Origin: NIOZ-UU35 sp964344175 | GTDB taxonomy: Bacteria > Chloroflexota > Anaerolineae > Anaerolineales > UBA11858 | Direction of reading: 5' to 3' | Length of the DNA stretch: 64,000 nt | Assembly: GCA_964344175.1 (NCBI GenBank) | Contig: CAYFMI010000002.1 | Location: forward strand, 1-64,000 | Shown here: positions 1-8,944 of the stretch, piece by piece | How positions within the stretch are numbered: position 1 is the first letter of the stretch | Layout of the letters: each line of letters starts with the position of its first letter | Position numbers and translations under genes: made by a program | The notes under the pieces: model-generated | The model's input: only the letters and a program-made list of their open reading frames with translations | What the model was told of the DNA's origin: nothing | Databases searched by the model: none

Positions 1-53
1 ATCGTCCCCACGTTCAGGTGCGGCTTGTCTCTTACAAATGTCTCTTTTGCCAT
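1..53 (-). CDS. tuf: Elongation factor Tu, 5' end only
   Basis: Only the first 17 codons lie inside the window; the gene continues beyond position 1. The peptide reads MAKETFVRDKPHLNVGT, which matches the near-invariant start of bacterial EF-Tu (MAKxxFxRxKPHxNVGT). EF-Tu is the GTPase that delivers aminoacyl-tRNA to the ribosome. The ATG at 51-53 is preceded by a GAGGAG ribosome binding site. The gene sits directly behind three tRNA genes read in the same direction, the arrangement seen at tufB in Escherichia coli, so a shared transcript is likely. Identification is firm, but only the N-terminus can be judged. Confidence 0.93.
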   Translation of the reverse strand, partial: MAKETFVRDKPHLNVGT

Positions 54-127
54 GCTAACTATCTCCTCGATAATCATTTCGGGCCTCACCCAAATGAGAC
101 CCTTTTATCAGGTTGTTCTGTGAGAAG

Positions 128-200
<73 letters not shown>

Positions 201-252
201 TAGTCTCTTACATAATTACCCGCCGACGGGAAAATCCGGTCGGCGAGTACAG

Positions 253-335
253 TGGGCGGAAGAGGATTCGAACCTCTGAAGGCATTTGCCAGCTGATTTA
301 CAGTCAGCCCCCTTTGGCCACTTGGGTATCCGCCC
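253..335 (-). tRNA. tRNA-Tyr (anticodon GTA)
   Basis: This is an 83-nt class II tRNA with the long variable arm expected of bacterial tRNA-Tyr. The acceptor stem is GGGCGGA/TCCGCCC, the anticodon stem GCTGA/TCAGC encloses loop CTGTAAA, and the discriminator is A. It lies between two threonine tRNAs on the same strand. No CCA is encoded. Confidence 0.95.
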
Positions 336-422
336 GAGTTAGTCGGTTAGCCTCCTAGTCGACTAGTCGCTTGGCCCCATACAATATGCGACGATGAGAC
401 TAACTGACTATCCGACTAAGTG

Positions 423-495
423 AGCCGACGACGGGAATTGAACCCGTAACCTGCCGCTTACAAGGCGGCTGCTCTGCCGATTGAGCTACGTCGGC
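423..495 (-). tRNA. tRNA-Thr (anticodon TGT)
   Basis: This is a 73-nt cloverleaf with acceptor GCCGACG/CGTCGGC and an anticodon stem GCCGC/GCGGC enclosing CTTGTAA, giving anticodon TGT (reads ACA and ACG). It is the first gene of the tRNA-tuf transcript, just downstream of a promoter with a perfect TATAAT box. Confidence 0.95.
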
Positions 496-533
496 AATTA
501 AATTGGAAATGTGCTTCTTAAAAGAGCGCAGGC

Positions 534-562
534 ATTATACCAGAGGGGTTCCTCAGGGACAA
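534..562 (-). promoter_or_regulatory. Promoter of the tRNA-Thr-Tyr-Thr-tuf transcript
   Basis: Read on the minus strand there is TTGTCC, a 17-bp spacer and TATAAT (the -10 box is 534-539, the -35 box 557-562). The -10 is perfect and the spacing ideal, and it lies about 40 bp before the first tRNA. This fits a strong housekeeping sigma-factor promoter for stable RNA and tuf. Confidence 0.7.
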
Positions 563-637
563 GGTTAACACTCGCTCCGCGGAGTATCAACGGGGGGCGA
601 GTCTATCAGGATTCAGGGGTTACGTCAATGGCGGCGA

Positions 638-1381
638 TCAGGAAAATTGGCGCGCCTGCCAGGCAAAGTACATCGCCAGAGATCCGGCTACCGAAGCATT
701 GAGCGAATCGACATGCCCGCGCATGGGAAGGCGCAGCAAAACATCGCACGACTTGCGCACCAACGAGCGCATCCCGCTGGCTTCGTTCCCCACCACGAGC
801 GCTAACGGCCCGCTCAGGTCAACCTCAGCAATATGCTGGGCCTCAGGCGAGCCATCCAGGCCGTACACCCAAACTCCCGCGCTTTTGAGCTTTTCGATGG
901 TGCGCGCCAAATTGAGTTGGGCAATCAACAAATGTTCGCTGGCGCCGGAGGACGTACTGACAACCGCAGGAGTCACAGTAGCGGTTCGGCGCAAAGGCAG
1001 CAAAACGCCGTGTACACCAACGACATCTGCCGTACGGAGCAGCGCGCCCAAATTATGCGGGTCTTGCAGGGTATCGAGAATGATGAGAAAAGGGGCTTCT
1101 TCGCGTTGCCGGGCACGATCGAGAATGTCAAACAGGGTTTGATAAGGGTATTCTCCCACGTCAAGAGCAACACCCTGGTGATTCTCTCCGAGTTTGTCGA
1201 GCTGCTGGCGATGCACTTCTACAACAGGGATCTTCTTCCGCTGCGCCAGGGTAATCGCATCCCCCAAACGGCGCTTCTTATCGGTCTTTCGAGCAACCCA
1301 CAAGCGAATGATTTTCCTGCGTCCGGCACGCAAGGTTTCGTAAACCGGGTTGCGCCCCACAATCCATTCGGTTTGGTTCAT
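638..1381 (-). CDS. rlmB: RlmB/TrmH-family RNA 2'-O-ribose methyltransferase
   Basis: This 247-residue protein belongs to the SpoU (SPOUT) methyltransferase class, which transfers a methyl group from S-adenosylmethionine to a ribose 2'-OH. RlmB modifies G2251 of 23S rRNA; that exact target is inferred from family resemblance. An N-terminal RNA substrate-binding domain starts IVGRNPVYETLRAG. The catalytic domain carries the SPOUT knot motifs DTLQDPHNLGALLRTA, VVGNEASGMR and the C-terminal SLNASVAGSLAMY. The length fits RlmB (about 245). The ATG has no clear Shine-Dalgarno and lies 13 bp after the cysS stop, so translation may be coupled. The order cysS-rlmB is widely conserved in bacteria. Confidence 0.88.
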   Translation of the reverse strand: MNQTEWIVGRNPVYETLRAGRRKIIRLWVARKTDKKRRLGDAITLAQRKKIPVVEVHRQQLDKLGENHQGVALDVGEYPYQTLFDILDRARQREEAPFLIILDTLQDPHNLGALLRTADVVGVHGVLLPLRRTATVTPAVVSTSSGASEHLLIAQLNLARTIEKLKSAGVWVYGLDGSPEAQHIAEVDLSGPLALVVGNEASGMRSLVRKSCDVLLRLPMRGHVDSLNASVAGSLAMYFAWQARQFS

Positions 1382-1394
1382 TAGTTAGAACGAA

Positions 1395-2782
1395 CTAATT
1401 CCAACGCCAGGTGGTGCCATCTTTGCTGTCTTCGATGACTACACCCCGTTCGGTCAGCTTGTCGCGGATTTGATCGGAGAGCGCCCAGAGTTTTTGGCCG
1501 CGCAACTCGCTGCGCAACTCGATGAGCAGATTCACAAAGGGGGCGGCCTCACCCGCCGCGGCCTGCGCGGGTTCTAACATAAGGCCGAGGATACCTGCAA
1601 ATTTGAGAATCACACTCTGAGCTTGCTCCAGCTCTCCGGGGGCTGTGCCCTGATCGCGCGCCAGATTGATCGCCCGAACCAAATCGAAGATTTGCCCCAG
1701 CGCTCCGGCAGAGTTGAAATCATCATCCATGGCATCTTCAAAGCCCTGGCGGGTGGTCTCCATTTGTGCGCGCAAATCATCGGGCATTGGCCCTGTGGCC
1801 CCTGGTCGCGCCGGGCGCAGGGCCGAACGCAAACGGTCTAGTGCGCGCGCCGCGTGCCCGACGGTTTCATCGCTGAACTTGAGCGGGCTGCGGTAGCTGG
1901 AGTTAAGCACCAGCATGCGCAAAACATCGGCGGCGTGCTCTTCGAGAAAGTCTTCAATGGTCACCAAATTGCCCAGCGATTTCGACATTTTTTCGCCGGC
2001 CAGTTGCAGCATGCCGTTATGCACCCAATAGCGGGCAAAAGGCAGGCCGGTGAGCGACTCGGTCTGGGCGATTTCGTTTTCGTGATGGGGGAAAATGAGA
2101 TCATTGCCGCCGCCGTGAATATCGATCTGCTCACCCAAATGGTGATAGCTCATGGCCGAGCACTCAATATGCCAACCAGGGCGGCCTTGCCCCCAGGGGC
2201 TATCCCAGGCGGGTTCGCCCGGCTTGGAGGCTTTCCAGAGGGCAAAATCCATCGGAGTTTCTTTGCGCTCATCAACATCAATGCGGAAACCGGCTTGCAT
2301 ATCTTCAACCTTACGTCCGGAGAGTTTGCCGTAATCTTCGTCGCTGCTGACAAAGAAATAGACATCGCCTTCCGATTCATAAGCATGGCCCTTTTCCATC
2401 AGGCCCTGCACCATCTCAATGATATGGTCGATCTCTTGGGTAGCACGCGGGTAGACCGTGGCAGGCAAGATGTTTAGGTCATCCAGATGCTGGCGAAATT
2501 CTTGAATATAGCGTTCGGCCAATTCATAAGGGTCAACACTCTCGATTGCCGCCCGCTGGATAATCTTGTCATCGACATCGGTGTAGTTCATCACATGTCG
2601 GACAGTGTAGCCGCGATATTCTAAGTAACGGCGGATAATATCAAACACCAGCACCGACATGGCGTGCCCAACATGCGCTTTATCATACACGGTTGGGCCG
2701 CAGACATACATCGAAACCTGATCGGGCAGCAGGGTTTCGAGAGGTTCTTTGCGACGCGATAGGGTACTGTAAATATTTATTG

Positions 2783-2786
<4 letters not shown>
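1395..2786 (-). CDS. cysS: Cysteinyl-tRNA synthetase
   Basis: This 463-residue class I aminoacyl-tRNA synthetase charges tRNA-Cys with cysteine in the cytoplasm. Visible landmarks are the HIGH-equivalent HVGH near residue 38, zinc-site residues including the Cys of YVCGPTVYD and FPHHENEIAQTES, and the KMSKS loop in GEKMSKSLGN. The length is normal for the family. Its ATG overlaps the TGA of the upstream PIN/TRAM gene by 4 bp (ATGA), and rlmB follows after 13 bp, giving a three-gene operon. A tRNA-Cys gene lies only 1.8 kb away on the other strand. Identification is secure. Confidence 0.97.
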
Positions 2787-3847
<1,061 letters not shown>

Positions 3848-4084
3848 GACAATAACTCCTATAACGCCAGAATAAGGCAAAAAAATGAGCGCACAAAAAC
3901 CTGCGCTCAACTCCCCTAGATGGGATGAAGATTACTTATTGGACTCAGCGAAGAAAAATAAATGAATAATTCCTGATAATTTAAAATAGATGAAACGCCA
4001 AGTCTAATTCAGCCAGAACAGCAGTTTTCGCAGTTTGATAATAGCACGCCCCAATAAGATCGTCAACTCATCCAATAATCCGCG

Positions 4085-4226
4085 CCAGGGCTTTCTTAAA
4101 GTCGAAACGAAAAGCGCTTTTACCGCTGAGAGCGCAAAGAACGCAGAGAAAAATTTAAAAAACTCAGCGAACCCGGCGTTCTCTGCGGTAAATTTCTGGT
4201 ATAGCACAAATTTAAGAAAGCCGTGT
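4085..4226. mobile_element. MITE-like element, copy 1 (142 bp)
   Basis: This segment is repeated base for base at 10481-10622. It is bounded by imperfect terminal inverted repeats sharing the core GGCTTTCTTAAA and by an 8-bp direct repeat, AATCCGCG, at 4077-4084 and 4227-4234, which looks like a target-site duplication. The interior is largely palindromic (TTTACCGC...GCGTTCT / AGAACGC...GCGGTAAA) and would fold into a long hairpin. There is no coding capacity, so movement would need a transposase supplied in trans. Copy 1 ends 21 bp before the -35 box of the tRNA-Phe promoter. The element boundaries are uncertain by 1-2 bp. Confidence 0.82.
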
Positions 4227-4247
4227 AATCCGCGCGAACACTTTTGC

Positions 4248-4276
4248 TTGACAATCCAAGTTGATGCGTGTAAAAT
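4248..4276 (+). promoter_or_regulatory. Promoter of the tRNA-Phe-Gly-Cys cluster
   Basis: A perfect -35 box TTGACA (4248-4253), an exact 17-bp spacer and a TAAAAT -10 box (4271-4276) lie 31 bp before tRNA-Phe. This is the best-matching sigma-70-type promoter in the window, as expected for stable RNA. Confidence 0.8.
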
Positions 4277-4307
4277 TTGGCCTGCGTTTGGAAAAACGCG
4301 TTTTCAG

Positions 4308-4380
4308 GCCGAGATAGCTCAGTTGGTAGAGCACGCGACTGAAAATTGCGGTGTCGCCAGTTCGATTCTGGCTCTCGGCA
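4308..4380 (+). tRNA. tRNA-Phe (anticodon GAA)
   Basis: This is a 73-nt cloverleaf with acceptor GCCGAGA/TCTCGGC, anticodon stem CGCGA/TTGCG (one wobble pair) around loop CTGAAAA, and T loop TTCGATT. Discriminator A. It is the first of three tRNAs on one probable transcript. No CCA is encoded. Confidence 0.95.
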
Positions 4381-4409
4381 CTCTCGGTCTCTCACACAGG
4401 CCGAATTTT

Positions 4410-4481
4410 GCGGGCGTAGTTAAGTGGTATAACGTCTCCTTGCCAAGGAGAAGGCCACGGGTTCGAATCCCGTCGCCCGCT
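4410..4481 (+). tRNA. tRNA-Gly (anticodon GCC)
   Basis: This is a 72-nt cloverleaf with acceptor GCGGGCG/CGCCCGC, anticodon stem TCTCC/GGAGA around TTGCCAA, T loop TTCGAAT and discriminator T. It lies 29 bp after tRNA-Phe. In E. coli a glycine tRNA sits inside the tufB tRNA cluster; in this window none is found there, and this copy lies 4 kb away. Confidence 0.95.
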
Positions 4482-4552
4482 CTCGTTCGGATGATGGCTG
4501 ATGGAACATGGCTGGCCAGACTCAGCCGGAATTCCTCAGCCACGTTTTTTAT

Positions 4553-4623
<71 letters not shown>

Positions 4624-4632
4624 CAAACACCT

Positions 4633-4672
4633 ACAGCCCCCTCATCCCAGGGGGCTGTGCGTTTATTTAATT
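4633..4672 (+). terminator. Rho-independent terminator of the tRNA cluster
   Basis: A 10-bp perfect stem ACAGCCCCCT/AGGGGGCTGT encloses a 6-nt loop and is followed by a T-rich tail (GTTTATTTAATTTT). It ends the Phe-Gly-Cys tRNA transcript. Confidence 0.8.
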
Positions 4673-4747
4673 TTCAGAACTCGCTCAAGAGGGGAATAGC
4701 GATATAATCCCGTATAACATAACCCATTTTACCTATATTAGAAGCGA

Positions 4748-5452
4748 ATGTCTCAGAAAATCTTAGTGATCGAAGATGAAGCTTCCCTCCAAGAAACGTT
4801 GCAATACAACCTGACCCGCGCGGGTTATCAGGTTGAAGTTGTTGGAGATGGCGCTGAAGCACTGGAAACAGCCCGCGCGTGGCAACCCGATTTGATCTTG
4901 ATGGATATTATGCTCCCTGGGCTAGATGGGTTAGAAATCACCCGCATTCTTCGTCAGGAAATGAGCGCGCCGATCATCATGTTAACGGCGCGCGACGATG
5001 AGATTGACCGCGTCCTGGGCCTGGAAATTGGGGCGGATGACTATCTTACCAAGCCCTTTTCGATGCGCGAACTCCTGGCGCGCGTAAAAGCGCAGATCCG
5101 CCGGGTGCGGTTGGTGCGCGATGAGATGCGCTCATCGGACAATGCACCCAAAAATAAGTTCACCTTTGGGAATCTGGCACTCAACTTGAACCGACGCGAG
5201 GCCACGCTCAATGGCGAAGTCATCTCCCTCAAACCCAAAGAATATGATCTCTTACTATTCCTGGCGCAAAACCCAGGCAAAGTACTGACGCGCGACCGCA
5301 TCCTGGAGGAAGTATGGGGTTGGGATTTCGGCGGAGGCAGCCGCACGGTTGATGTTCACATTCGCTGGCTGCGAGAGAAGTTCGAGACAGCCCCATCCTC
5401 TCCCGCCAGAATTATCACCATTCGCGGGATCGGTTATCGTTTTGAAGGCTAA
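4748..5452 (+). CDS. Response regulator, OmpR/PhoB family
   Basis: This 234-residue cytoplasmic regulator has an N-terminal receiver domain with the acidic pair in IEDE, phospho-acceptor Asp53 in LILMDIMLPGLDG and the conserved Lys in LTKPF. It ends in a winged-helix DNA-binding domain (LKPKEYDLLLFLAQNPG, SRTVDVHIRWLREK). It is paired with the histidine kinase that follows after one base. The kinase's PhoR-like layout and the pst operon about 5 kb away suggest this is PhoB/PhoP, the phosphate-starvation regulator, but that is inferred from context. A TATAAT box lies at 4703-4708; a closer TATATT at 4734-4739 could give a very short leader. Confidence 0.87.
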   Translation: MSQKILVIEDEASLQETLQYNLTRAGYQVEVVGDGAEALETARAWQPDLILMDIMLPGLDGLEITRILRQEMSAPIIMLTARDDEIDRVLGLEIGADDYLTKPFSMRELLARVKAQIRRVRLVRDEMRSSDNAPKNKFTFGNLALNLNRREATLNGEVISLKPKEYDLLLFLAQNPGKVLTRDRILEEVWGWDFGGGSRTVDVHIRWLREKFETAPSSPARIITIRGIGYRFEG

Positions 5453-5453
5453 T

Positions 5454-7199
5454 ATGTTCAAAAGCATTCGCTGGCGCATCATCATCCCCTATACAATCCT
5501 CATCCTCATCAGCATGGCCGGGGCCGGCATCTATTTAAGTAACAGCATTTACCAAACCCAACTACAAACGCTGCGAGATCGGCTGCGAGATGACGCTCTC
5601 CTCATTGGCGACTCGCTGGTGAGTACCGACTGGCATGACATCGACAATCGCGCCCAACATTGGGCCGAAATACTGCACGTACGCGTGACAATCATCGGGG
5701 CCGATGGAACCGTGCTGGCCGAATCGGACCTGGATGCATCTCAGATGGACAATCATCTCAACCGTCCAGAAATCCAGGCAGCCCTGCAAAACGGCTTCGG
5801 CAGCAATATCCGCTACAGCCAGACGGTCCGCTACGACATGCTCTATGTGGCAGTGCCCATGGTGCGAACCGAGAACATCATTGGGTTTGCGCGCGTGGCG
5901 CTCCCCCTCGAAGAGATAGCCGCCCGGCAAACTCAATTGCACAATTCAATATTGGCCGTAACCATCGTAACGGCCGGGCTGGCAGTGTTGCTCTCGATCC
6001 TCATCGCTTTGCGCGTAACGCGGCCCCTTAAGCAACTCACCCAATCGGCCCAACAAATGGCCCAAAATGATACCGCATGGTTTATGCTTTCGGCCGGTGA
6101 TGACGAAGTAGGGCATCTCACGCGTGCGTTCAATGCATTGGTGAAAAAATTACAATCTCAGATTCATGCCTCACAATCGGAACAGGGTAAACTTGCCACG
6201 GTATTGGGAACAATGACCGATGGCGTCATCATCGCCGATGAAAATGAACGCATCACACTGATTAACCAGGCCGCCGAACGTCTCTTCAAAACTCAAGCAG
6301 CAACAGCTATTGAAAGTTCACTGGCTAAGGTTTTGCGCCAACACCAGTGGATTGAACTCTGGCAGCAATGTAAAGATAGCGGCACTGAACAATCGACGAC
6401 TTTAGAAATTCCCCGTCAGGGCATATTCATTCAGGGCATCGCCCTGCCCCTGGATGACGCCCTGCCCGGCCACATCTTGATGCTCTTTCAAGATCTGACC
6501 CGCGTCCGGCGTTTAGAGACCGTGCGCCGCGACTTCATCAGCAATATCTCACATGAGCTGCGTACCCCCCTGGCTTCGCTAAAAGCCCTCGCAGAAACGC
6601 TGCGCAGTGGCGCGCTAGAAGATCCGCCCGCGGCAGAGCGCTTTTTAGAGTTGATGGAAACCGAAGTGGATGCCCTTTCGCAAATGGTCGCCGAATTGCT
6701 GGAACTTTCGCGCATCGAATCGGGGCAGGTGCCTCTGGAGCGAGAATCCATCCATCCACAAGATCTACTTACGCTGGCCAGCGATCGTCTTAAAATGCAG
6801 GCGGAACGCGCCGGGGTTAGGTTGATTCTGAAATGCGCGGGCGATTTACCGCCCCTTCAGGTGGACGCCCCACGTCTCGGACAGGTCTTGGTAAATTTAC
6901 TGCACAATGCCATTAAGTTCACCCCTGCGGGTGGTGAAATCTGGCTAACCGCAAAACAGGATGACGAGATGGCTCGCTTTACCGTGCGCGATTCGGGCAT
7001 AGGCATCCCTGCCGATGACCTGCCGCGCATCTTCGAGCGTTTCTACAAAACCGACCGTGCCCGCTCCGGCGGAGGCACCGGCCTGGGGTTAGCCATTGCC
7101 AAACATTTGGTTGAGGCGCACGGGGGAGAGATTCGGGTAGAAAGTACCGAAGGACAGGGGAGTACATTTTCCTTCACAATTCCGGTCGCCCCGGCATGA
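5454..7199 (+). CDS. PhoR-like sensor histidine kinase
   Basis: This 581-residue membrane kinase has a transmembrane segment near residues 8-28, an extracytoplasmic sensor domain, a second membrane segment (about 165-185), HAMP, a PAS domain (VLGTMTDGVIIADENERI), HisKA with phospho-acceptor His367 (ISNISHELRTPLA) and a HATPase domain with N (VNLLHNAIKFTP), G1 (DSGIGIP) and G2 (GGGTGLGLAIAK) boxes. It starts one base after the response regulator stop, at ATG 5454; the longer open frame upstream overlaps the regulator and is unlikely. The TM-HAMP-PAS-HisKA order is that of PhoR kinases. Its signal is inferred from the nearby pst operon, not seen directly. Confidence 0.87.
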   Translation: MFKSIRWRIIIPYTILILISMAGAGIYLSNSIYQTQLQTLRDRLRDDALLIGDSLVSTDWHDIDNRAQHWAEILHVRVTIIGADGTVLAESDLDASQMDNHLNRPEIQAALQNGFGSNIRYSQTVRYDMLYVAVPMVRTENIIGFARVALPLEEIAARQTQLHNSILAVTIVTAGLAVLLSILIALRVTRPLKQLTQSAQQMAQNDTAWFMLSAGDDEVGHLTRAFNALVKKLQSQIHASQSEQGKLATVLGTMTDGVIIADENERITLINQAAERLFKTQAATAIESSLAKVLRQHQWIELWQQCKDSGTEQSTTLEIPRQGIFIQGIALPLDDALPGHILMLFQDLTRVRRLETVRRDFISNISHELRTPLASLKALAETLRSGALEDPPAAERFLELMETEVDALSQMVAELLELSRIESGQVPLERESIHPQDLLTLASDRLKMQAERAGVRLILKCAGDLPPLQVDAPRLGQVLVNLLHNAIKFTPAGGEIWLTAKQDDEMARFTVRDSGIGIPADDLPRIFERFYKTDRARSGGGTGLGLAIAKHLVEAHGGEIRVESTEGQGSTFSFTIPVAPA

Positions 7200-7273
7200 T
7201 CTTGCCACTTGAGTGCCAGCCAATAAACCCATTAAAAAAGCCCAGAAACACAATGTCCTATTCGCCGTGCGCT

Positions 7274-8422
7274 TCAAGGGTTTTGACCGCCAAAGAATCC
7301 CTGATCTTGCAAAACACCCTCAAAAGCCTGACACGCATCGGCAACCGCTTTCTCGCGCCAGGCCATTTCTGTGGGGGAAAACAACGCACTGAACTCGATT
7401 TTAGCGTGTTGCGCGGCGGCATCATTGATAGCTCCGCACCAGTGGAATTGATTCTCCCGAATAATCGCCTGCATACTGCGCACTCCTGCCAGCAGAGAAT
7501 TGCCTAATGTGCCAAACTCGAAAGCCGCAGCATAGAGACTCTTTTCCGGAAACTCACTTTGCACGAACTGATACACCCAATCCATCATATCCCCCTGGAT
7601 GCTATAAAATTCATTCGGGGTTGCCGCGACCACCTCGGGGTAGTCAAATGCCCGCGCCAACGCTTCGGAAGGGCGCGGCTCCAACGGCGAGTTGACCAAA
7701 CTCATCTGATAACGCGGCCCATAGCCCGTGTGCATATCTAAATGCACAATCCGGGCATATTTTGCAATCGCATCCCGGCACAACCCCATTATCACCCCGG
7801 TCTCTTCTTCAACTTGCTGCCCTCCAAAATATACACCTTGCGGAAATTCGTACTGCCCGTTCAACATCCCGGCGCGCAACGTGGCTTCGCCCGGAGAGAG
7901 CAGCATGCGCATCAGTTGAGAGGTAAATTTCAAGGTCGAGAGTAACCCAACCCGGAGTGGATCTTGCGGGTTGAGAAAGGCATTCAAGGATCTGTAATTC
8001 GGGTTGGCTGCCGGAGAGAAGGTTTTCCCATCCCCGATGAAGTTGCGGTTCAGATCTACGTTATTGGGGTTGACGCGGCGATTGTGCTGCATCCCCCACG
8101 GATTGATAGCATGAACAAGCAGCAAGCCGGTATCTTGCGGGTTGAGCCGGGACAGATACTCCTCGATGAAGAGTTGCATCATCGCCGAGCCAACAATGCC
8201 CTCTGCGCCGTGCTCACCGGTGGTGAGCATAAACAACTTTTCAGGCTGCTCCAGCGCCTCAGAGCGCAGCCAGTCGATGGTCAGGTCGGGGTGTTTAGTC
8301 AGGGCGTGGCAACTTAATTCGGCGTTCGGCCAACGCTCTTGCACACGGGCAAGCTGACCGCGAAAACGTTGGCGTGATGTGATGTAGTTTTTGGGAAACA
8401 AGGCAAGAAGCTCTGATTTCAT
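7274..8422 (-). CDS. M14-like metallopeptidase (DUF2817-type)
   Basis: This 382-residue protein has no signal peptide. It shows the zinc-carboxypeptidase pattern: H71 and E74 in TTGEHGAEG, a substrate-binding stretch NRRVNPNNVDLNRNF, the third zinc ligand in HLDMHTGYG and a catalytic Glu candidate in AAFEFGT. This fits the M14-like group annotated as DUF2817, probably cytoplasmic hydrolases of peptides or acylated amino acids. It is the last gene of a minus-strand set with a small membrane protein and a YfcC-type carrier, suggesting uptake followed by hydrolysis. No substrate can be read from the sequence. Confidence 0.78.
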   Translation of the reverse strand: MKSELLALFPKNYITSRQRFRGQLARVQERWPNAELSCHALTKHPDLTIDWLRSEALEQPEKLFMLTTGEHGAEGIVGSAMMQLFIEEYLSRLNPQDTGLLLVHAINPWGMQHNRRVNPNNVDLNRNFIGDGKTFSPAANPNYRSLNAFLNPQDPLRVGLLSTLKFTSQLMRMLLSPGEATLRAGMLNGQYEFPQGVYFGGQQVEEETGVIMGLCRDAIAKYARIVHLDMHTGYGPRYQMSLVNSPLEPRPSEALARAFDYPEVVAATPNEFYSIQGDMMDWVYQFVQSEFPEKSLYAAAFEFGTLGNSLLAGVRSMQAIIRENQFHWCGAINDAAAQHAKIEFSALFSPTEMAWREKAVADACQAFEGVLQDQGFFGGQNP

Positions 8423-8492
8423 ACTTTGCTTTCCTTGCTACGAATTCATGGGCTGCTATCGATTTCAGAATCTAACCGAAAATTTGCCTTCA

Positions 8493-8521
8493 GACTGCGG
8501 TTCCTGGCAGGAACCGCAGTC
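8493..8521 (-). terminator. Perfect 12-bp hairpin between small membrane protein and peptidase genes
   Basis: GACTGCGGTTCC and GGAACCGCAGTC form a perfect 12-bp stem around a 5-nt loop, just after the stop of the 8537 gene. No clear T-run follows on either strand, so it may be an mRNA stabiliser or attenuator rather than a true terminator. Confidence 0.5.
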
Positions 8522-8536
8522 CTGTATAGCGCTGTG

Positions 8537-8878
8537 TTAGGCTCGTTTCACAAATCCAAAATAGACCAACCCCACGATCATCGGGACAAAGAGCAGCGCT
8601 TTGCCGATAGTAAGCAAGTCGAAGTCATTAAAGTTAAAAATCCCGACTACCGGAATAGCGATGACCAACAGCCCTAGAATGGCTAGGATGATCGAAACTT
8701 TTTTCCCTTTTATCCCCCGTAACACCAGCCAGGCGGGCAACAACATCAATAGCGGCAATATGACCGCGACCGGAAGAAAGTCGTTATTTTGGATATCAAC
8801 AACAGCCTGATACACAATCCCACCCGCGATGACTAAAATATATAACCATACATAAACTTGTAACGCCTTTTTCCACAT
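8537..8878 (-). CDS. Small membrane protein, unknown function
   Basis: This is a 113-residue protein with three to four hydrophobic segments (VYVWLYILVIAGGIVY, LPVAVILPLLMLLPAWLVL, ILAILGLLVIAIPVVGI, LLFVPMIVGLVYFGF) and a basic C-terminus FVKRA. I do not recognise the family. The start was set at ATG 8878 because it has an AGGAG site 6 bp upstream, giving MWKKALQVYVW; an open frame 15 codons longer lacks one. It lies between the YfcC-like carrier and the peptidase on the same strand and is probably co-transcribed, perhaps as an accessory subunit. Confidence 0.72.
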   Translation of the reverse strand: MWKKALQVYVWLYILVIAGGIVYQAVVDIQNNDFLPVAVILPLLMLLPAWLVLRGIKGKKVSIILAILGLLVIAIPVVGIFNFNDFDLLTIGKALLFVPMIVGLVYFGFVKRA

Positions 8879-8944
8879 ACAATTCTCCTTTTTGTTGTTA
8901 GCCAGAACTTCTACTACATTCACATAAAAATCTGCTTACGTCCG

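Noticed and set aside
1854..2477. 207-codon plus-strand open frame opposite cysS
   Set aside because: Antisense shadow of a certain gene; no start signal.
5349..5453. Upstream extension of the histidine kinase
   Set aside because: It lies within the response regulator in another frame; ATG 5454 directly after the regulator stop gives a normal N-terminal helix.
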